From Staphylococcus sp. (GTDB lineage Bacteria > Bacteroidota > Bacteroidia > Bacteroidales > Muribaculaceae): DNA of 64,000 nt. This document shows positions 8,758-18,349 of the stretch, one piece after another (within the stretch, counting starts at the first letter, position 1; each line of letters begins with the position of its first letter). The notes beneath the pieces are model-generated. The model was not told the origin of the DNA and ran no database searches. It saw only the letters and a program-made list of their open reading frames with translations. Position numbers and translations under genes: made by a program. Location of the stretch: contig JAMPDC010000001.1 in assembly GCA_023665865.1 (NCBI GenBank), positions 654,260 through 718,259 of the forward strand. Direction: 5' to 3'.

Positions 8758-9471
8758 TTAGCGCAGACACTCCTTGTATTCATGGATCGTCTTTTCCAGG
8801 CCGAGATAGAGCGCGTCGCAGATCAGGGCATGGCCGATCGAGACTTCACTCAGACGCGGGATGCTGCGGTGGAAAAATTCGAGATTGACCAGGCTGAGGT
8901 CATGGCCTGCGTTGACTCCGAGACCGGCCGAGAACGCCACATGGGCAGCCTCGACAAAGGGGGCCACAGCTCCCTCAGGATCTTTCGGATAGAGGTCGGC
9001 GTAGGGTTTCGTGTAGAGCTCGATGCGGTCGGCACCAGCACGGGCTGCGAGAAGGATATTGTCGGCATCGGTGCCCACGAAAATCGACGAACGGATACCT
9101 GCCTCGCGCAGACGGTCGACAATCGAAGTCAGAAACTCCATGTTGCCGCCGACATCCCATCCGGCACTCGACGTGAGTGCGCCGGGAGCGTCGGGGACGA
9201 GAGTCACCTGCTCAGGCTTCACCTGCAGCACGAGTTCCATGAACTCCGGGCTTGGGTAGCCCTCGATATTGAACTCGGTCTTGACAAGCGGACGCAGACG
9301 ATAGACGTCGTCACGCTTGATATGGCGCTCATCAGGGCGGGGATGCACCGTGATGCCGTCCGCTCCGAATGTCTCACAGTCGGCGGCCACCTTAAGGAGG
9401 TCGGGGACATTCTCACCACGCGCGTTGCGCAGAGTGGCGATCTTGTTGATATTTACACTGAGATTTGTCAT
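8758..9471 (-). CDS. pdxJ: Pyridoxine 5'-phosphate synthase
   Basis: 237 residues, standard for Pdx[20 protein letters not shown], the phosphate-binding [12 protein letters not shown] near residue 41, and [11 protein letters not shown] near residue 193 are family signatures. The enzyme condenses 1-deoxyxylulose-5-phosphate with 3-amino-2-oxopropyl phosphate in the DXP-dependent vitamin B6 pathway. It is first in a minus-strand run with exbB, exbD and tonB; a 59-base gap separates it from exbB. Confidence 0.96.
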   Translation of the reverse strand: MTNLSVNINKIATLRNARGENVPDLLKVAADCETFGADGITVHPRPDERHIKRDDVYRLRPLVKTEFNIEGYPSPEFMELVLQVKPEQVTLVPDAPGALTSSAGWDVGGNMEFLTSIVDRLREAGIRSSIFVGTDADNILLAARAGADRIELYTKPYADLYPKDPEGAVAPFVEAAHVAFSAGLGVNAGHDLSLVNLEFFHRSIPRLSEVSIGHALICDALYLGLEKTIHEYKECLR

Positions 9472-9560
9472 TTTTCCTTGCGCTGAAATCTTTTTGTCGG
9501 GACGAGAGGTTCTATATATAAAGGATTATTACTAATTTTGTCAATCATTCCGGCAATTTT

Positions 9561-9989
9561 GTGTATGCAAAATTAGTCAGAAAAACTAAAACGAGAAACA
9601 TTTTGCTCCGAAAAGAAGACACATCTGTTCAAAACGTCGGCCTGACCCCCTCTCCGAGGGTCAGACTTGAGCGTCTCTTCCCTCCGGTCGAGGAAAGCTG
9701 CACGATTTTGCTCTCCTGCCTGAGGGGTGACTACAGCGCATCGCGCATCGCCCGCGCGGTCGAGGACTGCGACGCCCATCTGCTGAATCTCAATGTCACC
9801 TCCGACAGCGAGGAGGCCGACAATCGCATCGTCGCCGAGCTGCGTGTCAGCCACCGCAACCCGGAGTCGGTCTGCCGCTCCCTCGAGCGCTATGGCTACG
9901 CGGTCATCGACGCCGACGGTGCCCCTCTGCCCGACGATTCCCTCCTCCGCTCGCGCTACGACGAACTGATGCTCTATCTCAATCTCTAA
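9561..9989 (+). CDS. ACT-like domain protein lacking the usual CBS pair
   Basis: Up to 142 residues, read from a GTG at 9561; no ATG is available and a TTG at 9603 is another possible start. In Bacteroidales the pdxJ/nadK junction usually holds a protein of about 220 residues with two CBS domains followed by an ACT-like domain. From CTILLSCLRGDYSASRIARAVED to RSRYDELMLYLNL this protein resembles that C-terminal half. The CBS half is absent, and only 90 bases separate pdxJ from the start. A short inverted repeat (CTGACCC/GGGTCAG, 9642-9664) lies inside the unconserved N-terminal part. It may be a truncated but functional regulator or a decaying gene. Confidence 0.6.
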   Translation: MYAKLVRKTKTRNILLRKEDTSVQNVGLTPSPRVRLERLFPPVEESCTILLSCLRGDYSASRIARAVEDCDAHLLNLNVTSDSEEADNRIVAELRVSHRNPESVCRSLERYGYAVIDADGAPLPDDSLLRSRYDELMLYLNL

Positions 9990-10017
9990 GTTTCATCACC
10001 AAAAAGATTTCACTCCA

Positions 10018-10908
10018 TTGAAGATTGCCATCTTTGGCAAACGGCGTCAGAGCCACGACGACGTCTGCCACATCACCGACCTCCTTGCCCATCTCTCGTC
10101 GCTCGGCATATTCACCGCTGTCGACCGCCCGTTTTTCGAAGCATTGTCGCGCATGACCGATGACATTATTGAGGCCGATGACGTGTTTGAAGATGACGAT
10201 TTCACAGCCGATTTCTGTTTCAGCTTCGGCGGCGACGGCACCTTCCTCCGCACCGCCCGCCGTGTCGGGGCAAAGGAGATACCCATCATCGGATTCAACA
10301 CCGGCCATCTGGGATTTCTCGCCGAGCAATCGGTCTCCGACGCCAAGGCGATGGTCGGGCGCCTGCTCGACGGCGACTACACCATCGAGTCGCGCTCGCT
10401 CCTCGAAGGCAAGGGGATCGGCGACAAGGTAAAGGCCGGAGTCTCGGGCTGGGGCTTCGCGCTCAACGAGATCGGGATCCTGCGTCAGGACACAGCTTCG
10501 ATGATCACCGTCAACACTATGCTCGACGGCATGCCTGTCGCATCCTATCAGGGTGACGGGCTCATCGTCTGCACTCCTACCGGATCGACAGCCTACAATC
10601 TGTCGGTCGGCGGCCCCATAGTCCAACCGACAGCCCCCTGCTGGGTGCTCAGCCCCATCGCACCCCACTCGCTGACCATGCGTCCACTCGTCGTGGCCGA
10701 CAGCCACATTATAGATATATCCGTCGAATCGCGCACCGACACCTATCGCGTCACCCTCGACGGCCGCTCGCTCATCCTGCCCATCGACGTGAAGCTCCGT
10801 CTGCGCCGCGCATCCTTTGTCACCAAGATAGTCCACACTCCGGCCCACAATTTCATCGACACTCTGCGGACCAAATTGCTCTGGGGCATCTCGAAGCGCG
10901 ACGAATGA
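10018..10908 (+). CDS. nadK: NAD kinase
   Basis: 296 residues. The catalytic GGDGTFL lies near residue 74 and the nucleotide-binding YQGDGLIVCTPTGSTAYNLS near residue 180, as in PpnK/NadK. It phosphorylates NAD to NADP using ATP or polyphosphate. The start is a TTG at 10018, chosen because KIAIFGKR follows directly, as at the usual N terminus; no ATG is near. Its end overlaps the next gene by 4 bases. Confidence 0.94.
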   Translation: MKIAIFGKRRQSHDDVCHITDLLAHLSSLGIFTAVDRPFFEALSRMTDDIIEADDVFEDDDFTADFCFSFGGDGTFLRTARRVGAKEIPIIGFNTGHLGFLAEQSVSDAKAMVGRLLDGDYTIESRSLLEGKGIGDKVKAGVSGWGFALNEIGILRQDTASMITVNTMLDGMPVASYQGDGLIVCTPTGSTAYNLSVGGPIVQPTAPCWVLSPIAPHSLTMRPLVVADSHIIDISVESRTDTYRVTLDGRSLILPIDVKLRLRRASFVTKIVHTPAHNFIDTLRTKLLWGISKRDE

Positions 10909-11630
10909 GCACCTATACCATCACCCATCCCCGTTTCGGTCAGGTCACCGTCACCGAGCGCCGGGGATCGACCAAATTTTCAGCCCGATGGAAGGAGGGG
11001 CGCCTCTTCATCAACATCCCGGCCCACTGCGGCAGCCTGCGCGAAATCTCAGCGCGCATCGACAGCGTCGCCGACGAGATCGAACGCATCAGGCCAAGAT
11101 CGTTTTACCGCGACGGGACTCTCATCTCCATCGATTCAGCCAGTCCTGTCAGCATCAGGATTGCCACCGGCCCGGTCACTACCCTCACGCCGACGGTCAA
11201 CACCAACGACGGCCACACCGATTTCACCATCATCGCCCCGCTTTCCACCGACTTTTCCGACCCCGATATCCAGCGGCGCATCAACACGGCCGTCCACCTG
11301 ATCGGGCGGCGCCTCGCAGCGTCGATCCTCCTCCCGCGCGCCACCGCGCTCGCCGCAGCTCTCGGCCTGCGGGTCGACAAATGGGAGATAGCCCACGGCC
11401 GCAACGTCCTCGGCACCTGCTATCCCACCCAGCGCCGCATACGCCTGTCATATCTCAACGTATTCCTCACGCCCGAGCTGCGCGACTACATCATCTGTCA
11501 CGAGCTCGCCCACCTCACAGAGAGCGGCCACACCGACCGATTTCACACCCTCTGTGACCGCTACTGCAACGGCCGCGAGGCCGCGCTCATCAGGCTTCTC
11601 CGCTCCTACCCCTGGCCGATCATGCGCTGA
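10905..11630 (+). CDS. YgjP-type (DUF45/M48-like) zinc metallopeptidase
   Basis: 241 residues. The zinc-binding HExxH is seen as CHELAHLTESGHTDRFH near residue 199. The preceding WEIAHGRNVLGTCYPTQRRIRLSYLNVFLTP pattern is typical of YgjP/DUF45 proteins. The family is predicted to be a soluble SprT/WLM-like metalloprotease; its substrate is unknown. ATG overlaps the nadK stop (ATGA), so the two genes are coupled. Confidence 0.88.
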   Translation: MSTYTITHPRFGQVTVTERRGSTKFSARWKEGRLFINIPAHCGSLREISARIDSVADEIERIRPRSFYRDGTLISIDSASPVSIRIATGPVTTLTPTVNTNDGHTDFTIIAPLSTDFSDPDIQRRINTAVHLIGRRLAASILLPRATALAAALGLRVDKWEIAHGRNVLGTCYPTQRRIRLSYLNVFLTPELRDYIICHELAHLTESGHTDRFHTLCDRYCNGREAALIRLLRSYPWPIMR

Positions 11631-12278
11631 GCCCGTGACAGCCCCATGAATCCGCCGCCCCATCCGGCAAAAAAAGTTCACCACCTCCATCCGTAGAGCC
11701 GTTTTTTCCCGACAACAGGCCATACATTTCTCTGCAAAACACGATTTTCCCGACGGGACCCACATTTTCCACTAAAATATTTGAAGAAGTCAAAATATTG
11801 TTTTATATTTGCCTCAGATTTCAGCCCGGAGCTTTGCGAGAGTTGAAATCCACCCCCATCCAACCACCTGCGGAGTCCCACTCTCCGCCGGAATGTAGAG
11901 AGAGAAATAAGATTGAATTAAAGGAACATTTTTATTTACCGTTTGTAGAGATTTTTTCAGCAAGCAGGCGTGACAGCCATGGGAGCTTAAAACCTCTCCC
12001 TGTGGCCTGACATCAAGCCGACACCACCGTCGTGTGACAAATCTATCATGCACCGCCCGGCTATCCGGTCATACCAACCGGCCCCCCTACTTGCCTTAAA
12101 CCTTACCGTGATTTAGAAGTCACCTCCTTATTTCAGCATTTTTTTCAATCTGCACGCCGCCCCGTCAGGAAGGTGAGCCGCCGCCCCACGCTTCAACATC
12201 AGTTCTATCATTACTACTACGCTAATTTATAAATTCGAGATTATCATATTTACTTTAATTTTTCTAAACAATTCGTGC
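11631..12278 (+). other. Intergenic region with the long 5' leader of the SusC operon
   Basis: No convincing gene lies in these 648 bases. A consensus promoter at 11780-11811 implies a leader of about 460 nucleotides before susC. The leader contains a hairpin candidate: GCCA-GGGAG (11976-11985) against CTCCC-TGGC (11996-12006). It also holds a run of T residues near 12137-12144 and an AT-rich stretch just before the susC start. Such a long leader leaves room for post-transcriptional control, but no known riboswitch was recognised. Confidence 0.5.
11780..11811 (+). promoter_or_regulatory. Bacteroidetes-type promoter of the SusCDEF operon
   Basis: TTTG at 11780-11783 and TATATTTG at 11804-11811 are separated by exactly 20 bases, matching the housekeeping consensus. 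This suggests sigma-70-type (ABfA) transcription rather than use of a dedicated ECF sigma factor; no ECF or hybrid two-component gene lies nearby. Confidence 0.75.
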
Positions 12279-15200
12279 ATGAAGAACATTTGTTTTCAAA
12301 TGACTCGGAAAGTATGGCTCGTAGCTTTCATGGCTCTCTGTGCCGCTTTCCCCGCTTTCGCGCAAACGATTACAGTCAAAGGTACTGTAATTGACAAAGA
12401 GGGTGAACCTCTGATTGGTGCAAGTGTTGTGGTGCAGGGCGAGACCCTCGGCACAGCAACCGACATTGACGGACAGTTTACCATCTCAGCTCCCACCAAC
12501 GGCACACTCATCGTGTCCTATGTAGGCTACGAAACTCAGGAAGTCGCCGTCAACGGCCGCACTGAAATCGAGATCGTCCTCTCAGAAAACACCGTGATGC
12601 TCGGCGAAGTCGTAGCCATCGGTTACGGTACCGTCAAAAAGAGCGACGCCACAGGCTCAGTAGCGACGATCAAACCTTCAGAAATCGAAGCCGGCCTCGC
12701 CACCTCAGCCCAGGATCTCCTCGTAGGCGCCTCGCCCGGTGTTGTCGTGACCACCTCCGGTAACCCCTCGTCGGGTGGCGACATCCAGATCCGTGGTGGA
12801 GCATCGCTCGCCGCTTCCAATGCACCTCTTATCGTCATCGACGGTGTGCCCATGGACACAAAGGGCATCGTAGGTTCCTCAAACCCACTCGCGCTCGTAT
12901 CTCCTGAAAACGTCGAGTCAATGACCATCCTCAAGGATGCCTCGGCGACAGCCATCTACGGTAGCCGCGCGTCAAACGGTGTCATCATCATCACCACAAA
13001 GGCCGGTGCAAAGGGCAAACCCCAGGTGACATTCACCATGAACGGCTATGTCAACACTACCAAGAATTATCTCGACATGATGAGCGCCGGCGAATTCCGC
13101 CAGTTCATCCTCAGCGAGTATGGCGAAGGTTCCGCTCAGGCCGGTCAGCTCGGCACTTACAACACCGAATGGCAGAAGGAGCTCACCCGCACCACTTTCT
13201 CGTCTGACTACAGCCTCAGCGTCGGCGGCACTTACAAGTGGCTCCCCTACCGTGTCGCCATCGCCTATACTGACAACAACGGTATCATCAAGAACACCGA
13301 TATGGACCGCGTCACCGCGTCGGTCAACCTCACTCCCAAGTTCTTCAATGACCTTCTCTCAGTCAACGCCAATGTCAAGGGTGCCTACATCACCAACACC
13401 TACGGCTCAAACACTCTCCGTGCGTCGGCAGGCATGAACCCGACTCTTCCTGTCAAGGATCCCAATGGTTCACCCCTCTTCGGCTACTATACATCATACG
13501 TCAACGGCGGTATCCTCGCCGGTCCCGATGCCATCGGCTCGACTATCGACTCAACCACATCGCCCCTCAACCCGATCGCCGACAACGAAGCGCAGATCTC
13601 AAAGGGTAAGGCTTACCAGTCAGTCGGCAATCTCCAGCTCGACCTCAAGATGCCCTTCCTCACCGATCTCCGCGCCAACCTCAACCTCGGCTATGACTAT
13701 CAGCACGGTGAAAACCACTCCAATCCTTTAGTAAACACTCCTATCGCCTGGAACAACGGCTTCACTGTCCTCGACAACGGCAACCGTATCAACATCAAGG
13801 ACGGTGGCGTCAGCCGCAAATATGAGTTCCAGACCCGTGTCAACCTCCTCCTCGACTTCTACCTCAACTACAACCACACTTTCGGCGAAGCATCAACACT
13901 CGACGTGACCGCCGGCTACTCCTGGCAGAAGTTCCACAACAAGAAGCGCGACTATAGCCGCGTGTTCCAGGTCGTTGACACTGAAAATGAGAAATATCTC
14001 GGCAATCAGGCCGACCCGACCAACATCACCATCCATCCCCACCAGCTCGTCTCATTCTTCGGCCGTGTGAACTACACACTCCTCGACAAATATCTCTTCA
14101 CCGCCACCGTACGTCGTGACGGCACCTCACGCTTCTCCAAGGATCACCGCTGGGGTACCTTCCCCTCTGTGGCTCTCGGCTGGAAGCTCCTTGAGGAAAA
14201 CTTCATGGAAGGCGCACGCGACGTGATGAACGAACTCAAACTCCGTGCAGGCTACGGTGTGACCGGCCAGCAGGACCTCGGCGATGACTACTTCCCCTAC
14301 CTCCCCGTCTACAACCAGTGGACCGGCGGTGGCGCAGTCTATCCCTCGATCACAGGCCAGGGAACCGGTACCTATCCCATCTATGCGGCATCCTACAATG
14401 CTGACCTCAAATGGGAGGAGACCCACACCTGGAATGCCGGCGTTGACTTCGGCTTCCTCAACAACCGCATCCTCGGTAGCGTTGACTTCTACCAGCGCAA
14501 GACCAAGGACCTCCTCACCCGCTCGCCCTATCCCGCCGGATCAAACATCACCAACAATGGCCCGATGAACCTCGGTGACCTTGAGAATATCGGTCTCGAA
14601 TTCAACATCACTGCCCGTCCCATCGTCAACGACGTGTTCCGCTGGACTTCCGCTTTCAACATCGCCTGGAACAAGAACAAGATCACCCGTCTCGCCGACG
14701 GCGCTGACACCGTGGTAAGCGACTCTGATATCTCACTCGGTAGAGGCAACAAGATCCAGAAGCACCAGGTAGGCTATCCTGCATTCAGCTTCTATGTCTA
14801 TGAGCAGGTCTATGATGCCGACGGCAACCCGATGGAAGGTGTGTTCGTTGACCAGAACGGTGACGGTGAGATCAATGCCGCCGACAAGATAATCTACCAC
14901 AGCAAGGATCCCAAGGTGACAATGAACTGGTCGAACACCTTCAACTACAAGAACTGGGACTTCGGTATCACTCTCCGCGCAAGCCTCGGCAACTGGGTCT
15001 ACAACGACGCACAGGCCAGCACCGCGGTCAAGGAAGTCAACAACTCCCTTCCCCTTGCCAACCTCAACACCAACTCGTTCCTCTTCAACACGACCACCAA
15101 TGAGCTTGCCTGCAGCAGCTACTTCGTGCAGAACGCATCGTTCCTCCGCTGCGACAATATCACCATCGGCTACACCTGGGACAATCTCCTCAACGACAAT

Positions 15201-15347
15201 CTCCGTCTCCGCCTCTACGGTGCATGCCAGAACCCGTTCGTGATCACTAAATACAAGGGCCTTGATCCGGAAATCTTCTCCGGTATCGACAACAACGTCT
15301 ATCCCCACCCCTTGACATTCTCCTTCGGTATCGTGGCTTCATTCTAA
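12279..15347 (+). CDS. susC: SusC/RagA TonB-linked outer-membrane transporter
   Basis: 1022 residues. A signal peptide (to about residue 29, AFPAFAQ) is followed by a carboxypeptidase-regulatory-like domain (GTVIDKEGEPLIGASVVV ... VSYVGYETQEV). The SusC-type plug has VAIGYGTVKKSDATGS and LIVIDGVPM, with KDASATAIYGSRASNGVIIITTK after it. The long beta-barrel ends in FSFGIVASF with a terminal Phe. It imports a glycan through a lid formed by the SusD partner, driven by TonB. It is first in a SusC-D-E-F operon. Confidence 0.96.
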   Translation: MKNICFQMTRKVWLVAFMALCAAFPAFAQTITVKGTVIDKEGEPLIGASVVVQGETLGTATDIDGQFTISAPTNGTLIVSYVGYETQEVAVNGRTEIEIVLSENTVMLGEVVAIGYGTVKKSDATGSVATIKPSEIEAGLATSAQDLLVGASPGVVVTTSGNPSSGGDIQIRGGASLAASNAPLIVIDGVPMDTKGIVGSSNPLALVSPENVESMTILKDASATAIYGSRASNGVIIITTKAGAKGKPQVTFTMNGYVNTTKNYLDMMSAGEFRQFILSEYGEGSAQAGQLGTYNTEWQKELTRTTFSSDYSLSVGGTYKWLPYRVAIAYTDNNGIIKNTDMDRVTASVNLTPKFFNDLLSVNANVKGAYITNTYGSNTLRASAGMNPTLPVKDPNGSPLFGYYTSYVNGGILAGPDAIGSTIDSTTSPLNPIADNEAQISKGKAYQSVGNLQLDLKMPFLTDLRANLNLGYDYQHGENHSNPLVNTPIAWNNGFTVLDNGNRINIKDGGVSRKYEFQTRVNLLLDFYLNYNHTFGEASTLDVTAGYSWQKFHNKKRDYSRVFQVVDTENEKYLGNQADPTNITIHPHQLVSFFGRVNYTLLDKYLFTATVRRDGTSRFSKDHRWGTFPSVALGWKLLEENFMEGARDVMNELKLRAGYGVTGQQDLGDDYFPYLPVYNQWTGGGAVYPSITGQGTGTYPIYAASYNADLKWEETHTWNAGVDFGFLNNRILGSVDFYQRKTKDLLTRSPYPAGSNITNNGPMNLGDLENIGLEFNITARPIVNDVFRWTSAFNIAWNKNKITRLADGADTVVSDSDISLGRGNKIQKHQVGYPAFSFYVYEQVYDADGNPMEGVFVDQNGDGEINAADKIIYHSKDPKVTMNWSNTFNYKNWDFGITLRASLGNWVYNDAQASTAVKEVNNSLPLANLNTNSFLFNTTTNELACSSYFVQNASFLRCDNITIGYTWDNLLNDNLRLRLYGACQNPFVITKYKGLDPEIFSGIDNNVYPHPLTFSFGIVASF

Positions 15348-15378
15348 AAATCCATACTCCCCTTAAAGAAGAATCAAA

Positions 15379-16929
15379 ATGAAATTATCAAAATATATCG
15401 TTCTCGGTGCAATAGCCCTCACTGCTCCCGCTTTCGTGGCCTGTGTAGGTGACCTTGATGTGAAGCCGGAGAACCCTACCACCAAAACAGAAATTACATC
15501 TGCCGAGGAGCTCTACAGCGAGCTTGCCGGCATCTACGGCGGTCTCGTGTTTGAAGGAGGCATCACTGTCGACGACGGCGGTGCAGGTGTCTACTCCCGT
15601 CAGCTCTGGAACCTCCAGGAGCTCTGTACCGACGAGACCCTCATCGGCTCCAACTGGGGCGACGCAGGTATCAACGAGCTCGTCTACTCGACATGGTCGA
15701 CCGACAACCACTGGCTCTACGAGTGCTTCTCGCGCTTCAACTACCAGATTGCGATCGTCAACCAATTTCTCCGCGACCTCCACACCTACGGCAACCTCCT
15801 CCCGGGAACCGACAATCTCTCCGTCGAGGTGTTTGACGCCGAGGCCCGCACACTCCGCGCACTCTCCTACTACCACATGATCGACATCTTCGGCCGCGGT
15901 CCCTGGACCACAGAGTCGTCGACAGTAGGTGCGACCCCTCCCACCTATGACCGCGCCCAGCTCTTCGAAGCAGTCGTCGCCGACCTCGAGGCAGCTATCC
16001 CCAACCTTGTGCCCGCAGCCAAGCAGATCTATGGCCGTGTGTCGCGTGAGGCCGGCTACATGCTCCTTGCCAAGCTCTACCTCAACGCCGAAGTCTACAC
16101 CGGCACCGCACGCTGGCAGGATTGTGCCAATGCCTGCAACAAGATCCGAGAGACTATCGACAATCTCGCTCCCACATACAAGTATCTCTTCTGTGCTACC
16201 AACGACAAGTATGTCGGCAACGGTGAAATCCTCTGGGGTATTCCTCAGGACGCGACAACACTCACTACCTACGGCGGCACCACCTACCTCTCAGGCGGTA
16301 GCTACCGTGGCGACTCCGACCTCCTCAAGACTCTCGGTGTAGCCGTTTCGGGTTGGGAAGGTCCCCGTGTGCGTGAGGAACTCTCGAAGGCTCTCGCGTC
16401 AAACGATGACCGCCGCCTCATCTATGAAGGAGAATATACCGAGGACATCAAAGACCTCAGCGACAAGAACCAGGGCTATATGTGTATCAAGTATGTCTAC
16501 ACCCCTGAGGATGACTACAAGAACGAAAAGCAGGAAGCACCCTACTGCAACACAGTCTTCAATCCTGCCGACTTCCCCCTGTTCCGTCTCGCCGACGTCT
16601 ACCTGATGCTTGCCGAGTGTGAACTCAACGGAGCCACAAACTGCGACGGTCTCAACATGATCAACAAAGTACGCGAACGTGCGAAACTGTCCAAACTCAC
16701 CCAGAACCAGTTCACAAAAGAGAATCTTCTCAAAGAGCGCATGTGTGAACTCTACTGGGAAGGCCACCGCCGCTCCGACCTCGTCCGCTTCGGCAAATTC
16801 GCAGGCGCCAACTACGTATGGTCATGGAAGGGTGCCAATGCTACAGGCGCGGCTACCTCAGAGACCCGCAATCTCTATGCGATCCCCACTCAGTTCATCT
16901 CGACCCTGGGTCAGAATCCCGGCTACTAA
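15379..16929 (+). CDS. susD: SusD/RagB glycan-binding outer-membrane lipoprotein
   Basis: 516 residues. The lipobox ends at Cys22 (PAFVAC). SusD features include the N-terminal GDLDVKPENP, alpha-helical TPR-like segments (ARTLRALSYYHMIDIFGRGPW near residue 155) and the C-terminal RMCELYWEGHRRSDLVRFG and LYAIPTQFISTLGQNPGY. It acts as the surface lid of the SusC transporter and binds the target glycan. It lies 31 bases behind susC. Confidence 0.95.
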   Translation: MKLSKYIVLGAIALTAPAFVACVGDLDVKPENPTTKTEITSAEELYSELAGIYGGLVFEGGITVDDGGAGVYSRQLWNLQELCTDETLIGSNWGDAGINELVYSTWSTDNHWLYECFSRFNYQIAIVNQFLRDLHTYGNLLPGTDNLSVEVFDAEARTLRALSYYHMIDIFGRGPWTTESSTVGATPPTYDRAQLFEAVVADLEAAIPNLVPAAKQIYGRVSREAGYMLLAKLYLNAEVYTGTARWQDCANACNKIRETIDNLAPTYKYLFCATNDKYVGNGEILWGIPQDATTLTTYGGTTYLSGGSYRGDSDLLKTLGVAVSGWEGPRVREELSKALASNDDRRLIYEGEYTEDIKDLSDKNQGYMCIKYVYTPEDDYKNEKQEAPYCNTVFNPADFPLFRLADVYLMLAECELNGATNCDGLNMINKVRERAKLSKLTQNQFTKENLLKERMCELYWEGHRRSDLVRFGKFAGANYVWSWKGANATGAATSETRNLYAIPTQFISTLGQNPGY

Positions 16930-16950
16930 TATCTTAATATGATTTTATCA

Positions 16951-18249
16951 ATGAAACAGTTATATATTTTAGCATCACTTGCAGTAGCCGCCGCAACCTT
17001 TACCTCGTGTGAGGCGGACAAGGAGCCGGTCTACTATGCTCCCGATCCTGCGACATTTGTACTCAACACCCCTCCTTTCGCCAACCAGACCTACATCCTG
17101 GAGACAGGCGGCGATGTGCAGCTCACCACCTCGCAGCCCGACTACGGCATCGCAACAGTGACCAACTACTCTGTCGACGTCACTCTCGCCGATGATTTCG
17201 TGGAGGCTGCCGAAGGAACTGAGGCTAACTATATCACTCTCACGCCCAAATCGCCTACCCAGGCTAAGATCGACATTGAAGCGAAAGCTCTTGATGAAGC
17301 TATCTGCAAACTCATGGGCATCACATCCTTTGCCCAGTATCCTGAGGAAGGTCTCGATCCTGTCAAGCTGACAGTCCGCGCACACGCATGGATCACAAAC
17401 GTGGCCTCAAGCGAATGTGTGTCAAACAACATCGTGCTTGAATCCGTCCAGCCCTACAATCCCTTCCCCGAAACCGGCCGAACTATCTACATCGTAGGCT
17501 CATTTACCGGCTGGGGTGTGGACAGCGCTACCCCCGACAGCTACTCTATGTGGGGACTTGATGAAACCGGAGTCGGAACCAATGTCTATGTCGGTGCATT
17601 CGACATACCCAAGGGTGTCCAGACATTCCGCTTCTACACCGAGCTCGGCGACTGGGGCGGTGACGGCAAACTCCCGTCAATCGGTCCCAAGCCCAACGAC
17701 GGCGACAATGTCAACATCGACTTCTCCGACGAGGCCACAACCATCTCGGCTGTGCCCGGCAAGGGTTCATGGCAGACGACAGACACCTGGCAGGGTGGAT
17801 TTGTCACCTTCACTATCGATATGAACGATCCCGACGCCATCACCGTCACCACACGCGAAGGCAACTGGGATACAAGCAAACTCAAATTCATCTATCTTGT
17901 CGGCGACTGCTCGGCATGGAGCGTATCCGAAGGCAATGCCGAGGAAATATATGCTGATTTCAAGCTCTATGACTGGGACAACAACGGCATCTACTCCAAC
18001 ACATTCAACGTTGCCGAAGGCAAAGCCACTTTCCGCTTCTACACCGAGCTCGGCAACTGGGACACGGGCAGCCTCGGCTCTCAGGTTGACGACAATCCTC
18101 TTGAAGTCGCTATGACCGACGGTGTCTACTCAGGAGGCTTCGTTGAAGGCAAGGGCAGCTGGAAGTTCCCCGACTGGGCCGGCGGAGAGATGAAGATGAT
18201 TGTGAACACCAACGACAACACAGTCTCATTCAGCACCGCAGCAGAATAA
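16951..18249 (+). CDS. SusE-like surface glycan-binding lipoprotein
   Basis: 432 residues from the ATG at 16951 (MKQLYILASL); an in-frame ATG at 16939 would add four. The lipobox ends at TFTSC. A SusE-type N-terminal domain (to about residue 165) is followed by two related carbohydrate-binding modules. Each begins with a YIVG/YLVG strand and contains the same string TFRFYTELG(D/N)W, so they look like an internal duplication. SusE/SusF proteins bind starch at the cell surface in B. thetaiotaomicron. Here the glycan is not proven, because no amylase is in the operon. Confidence 0.82.
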   Translation: MKQLYILASLAVAAATFTSCEADKEPVYYAPDPATFVLNTPPFANQTYILETGGDVQLTTSQPDYGIATVTNYSVDVTLADDFVEAAEGTEANYITLTPKSPTQAKIDIEAKALDEAICKLMGITSFAQYPEEGLDPVKLTVRAHAWITNVASSECVSNNIVLESVQPYNPFPETGRTIYIVGSFTGWGVDSATPDSYSMWGLDETGVGTNVYVGAFDIPKGVQTFRFYTELGDWGGDGKLPSIGPKPNDGDNVNIDFSDEATTISAVPGKGSWQTTDTWQGGFVTFTIDMNDPDAITVTTREGNWDTSKLKFIYLVGDCSAWSVSEGNAEEIYADFKLYDWDNNGIYSNTFNVAEGKATFRFYTELGNWDTGSLGSQVDDNPLEVAMTDGVYSGGFVEGKGSWKFPDWAGGEMKMIVNTNDNTVSFSTAAE

Positions 18250-18269
18250 TCCACTAAAAGAATTCAATC

Positions 18270-18323
18270 CTTCCTCAATTCCGATCCTGCCTCATCACGG
18301 TGGCGGGATCGGAAATCAGGAAG
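18270..18323 (+). terminator. Hairpin between the SusE-like and SusF-like genes (attenuator candidate)
   Basis: TTCCGATCCTGCC (18279-18291) pairs with GGCGGGATCGGAA (18302-18314) with one mismatch. The outer CTTCCT (18270-18275) pairs with AGGAAG (18318-18323). No T-run follows, so partial termination or mRNA protection at the 3' end of the upstream message is more likely than full termination. Confidence 0.55.
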
Positions 18324-18349
18324 ACTAAACATCAAGACTATATTTCATA

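Noticed and set aside
9979-10848. 289-codon minus-strand open frame opposite nadK
   Set aside because: NadK motifs define the plus strand; the reverse product is Gly/Asp/Val-rich without a known domain.
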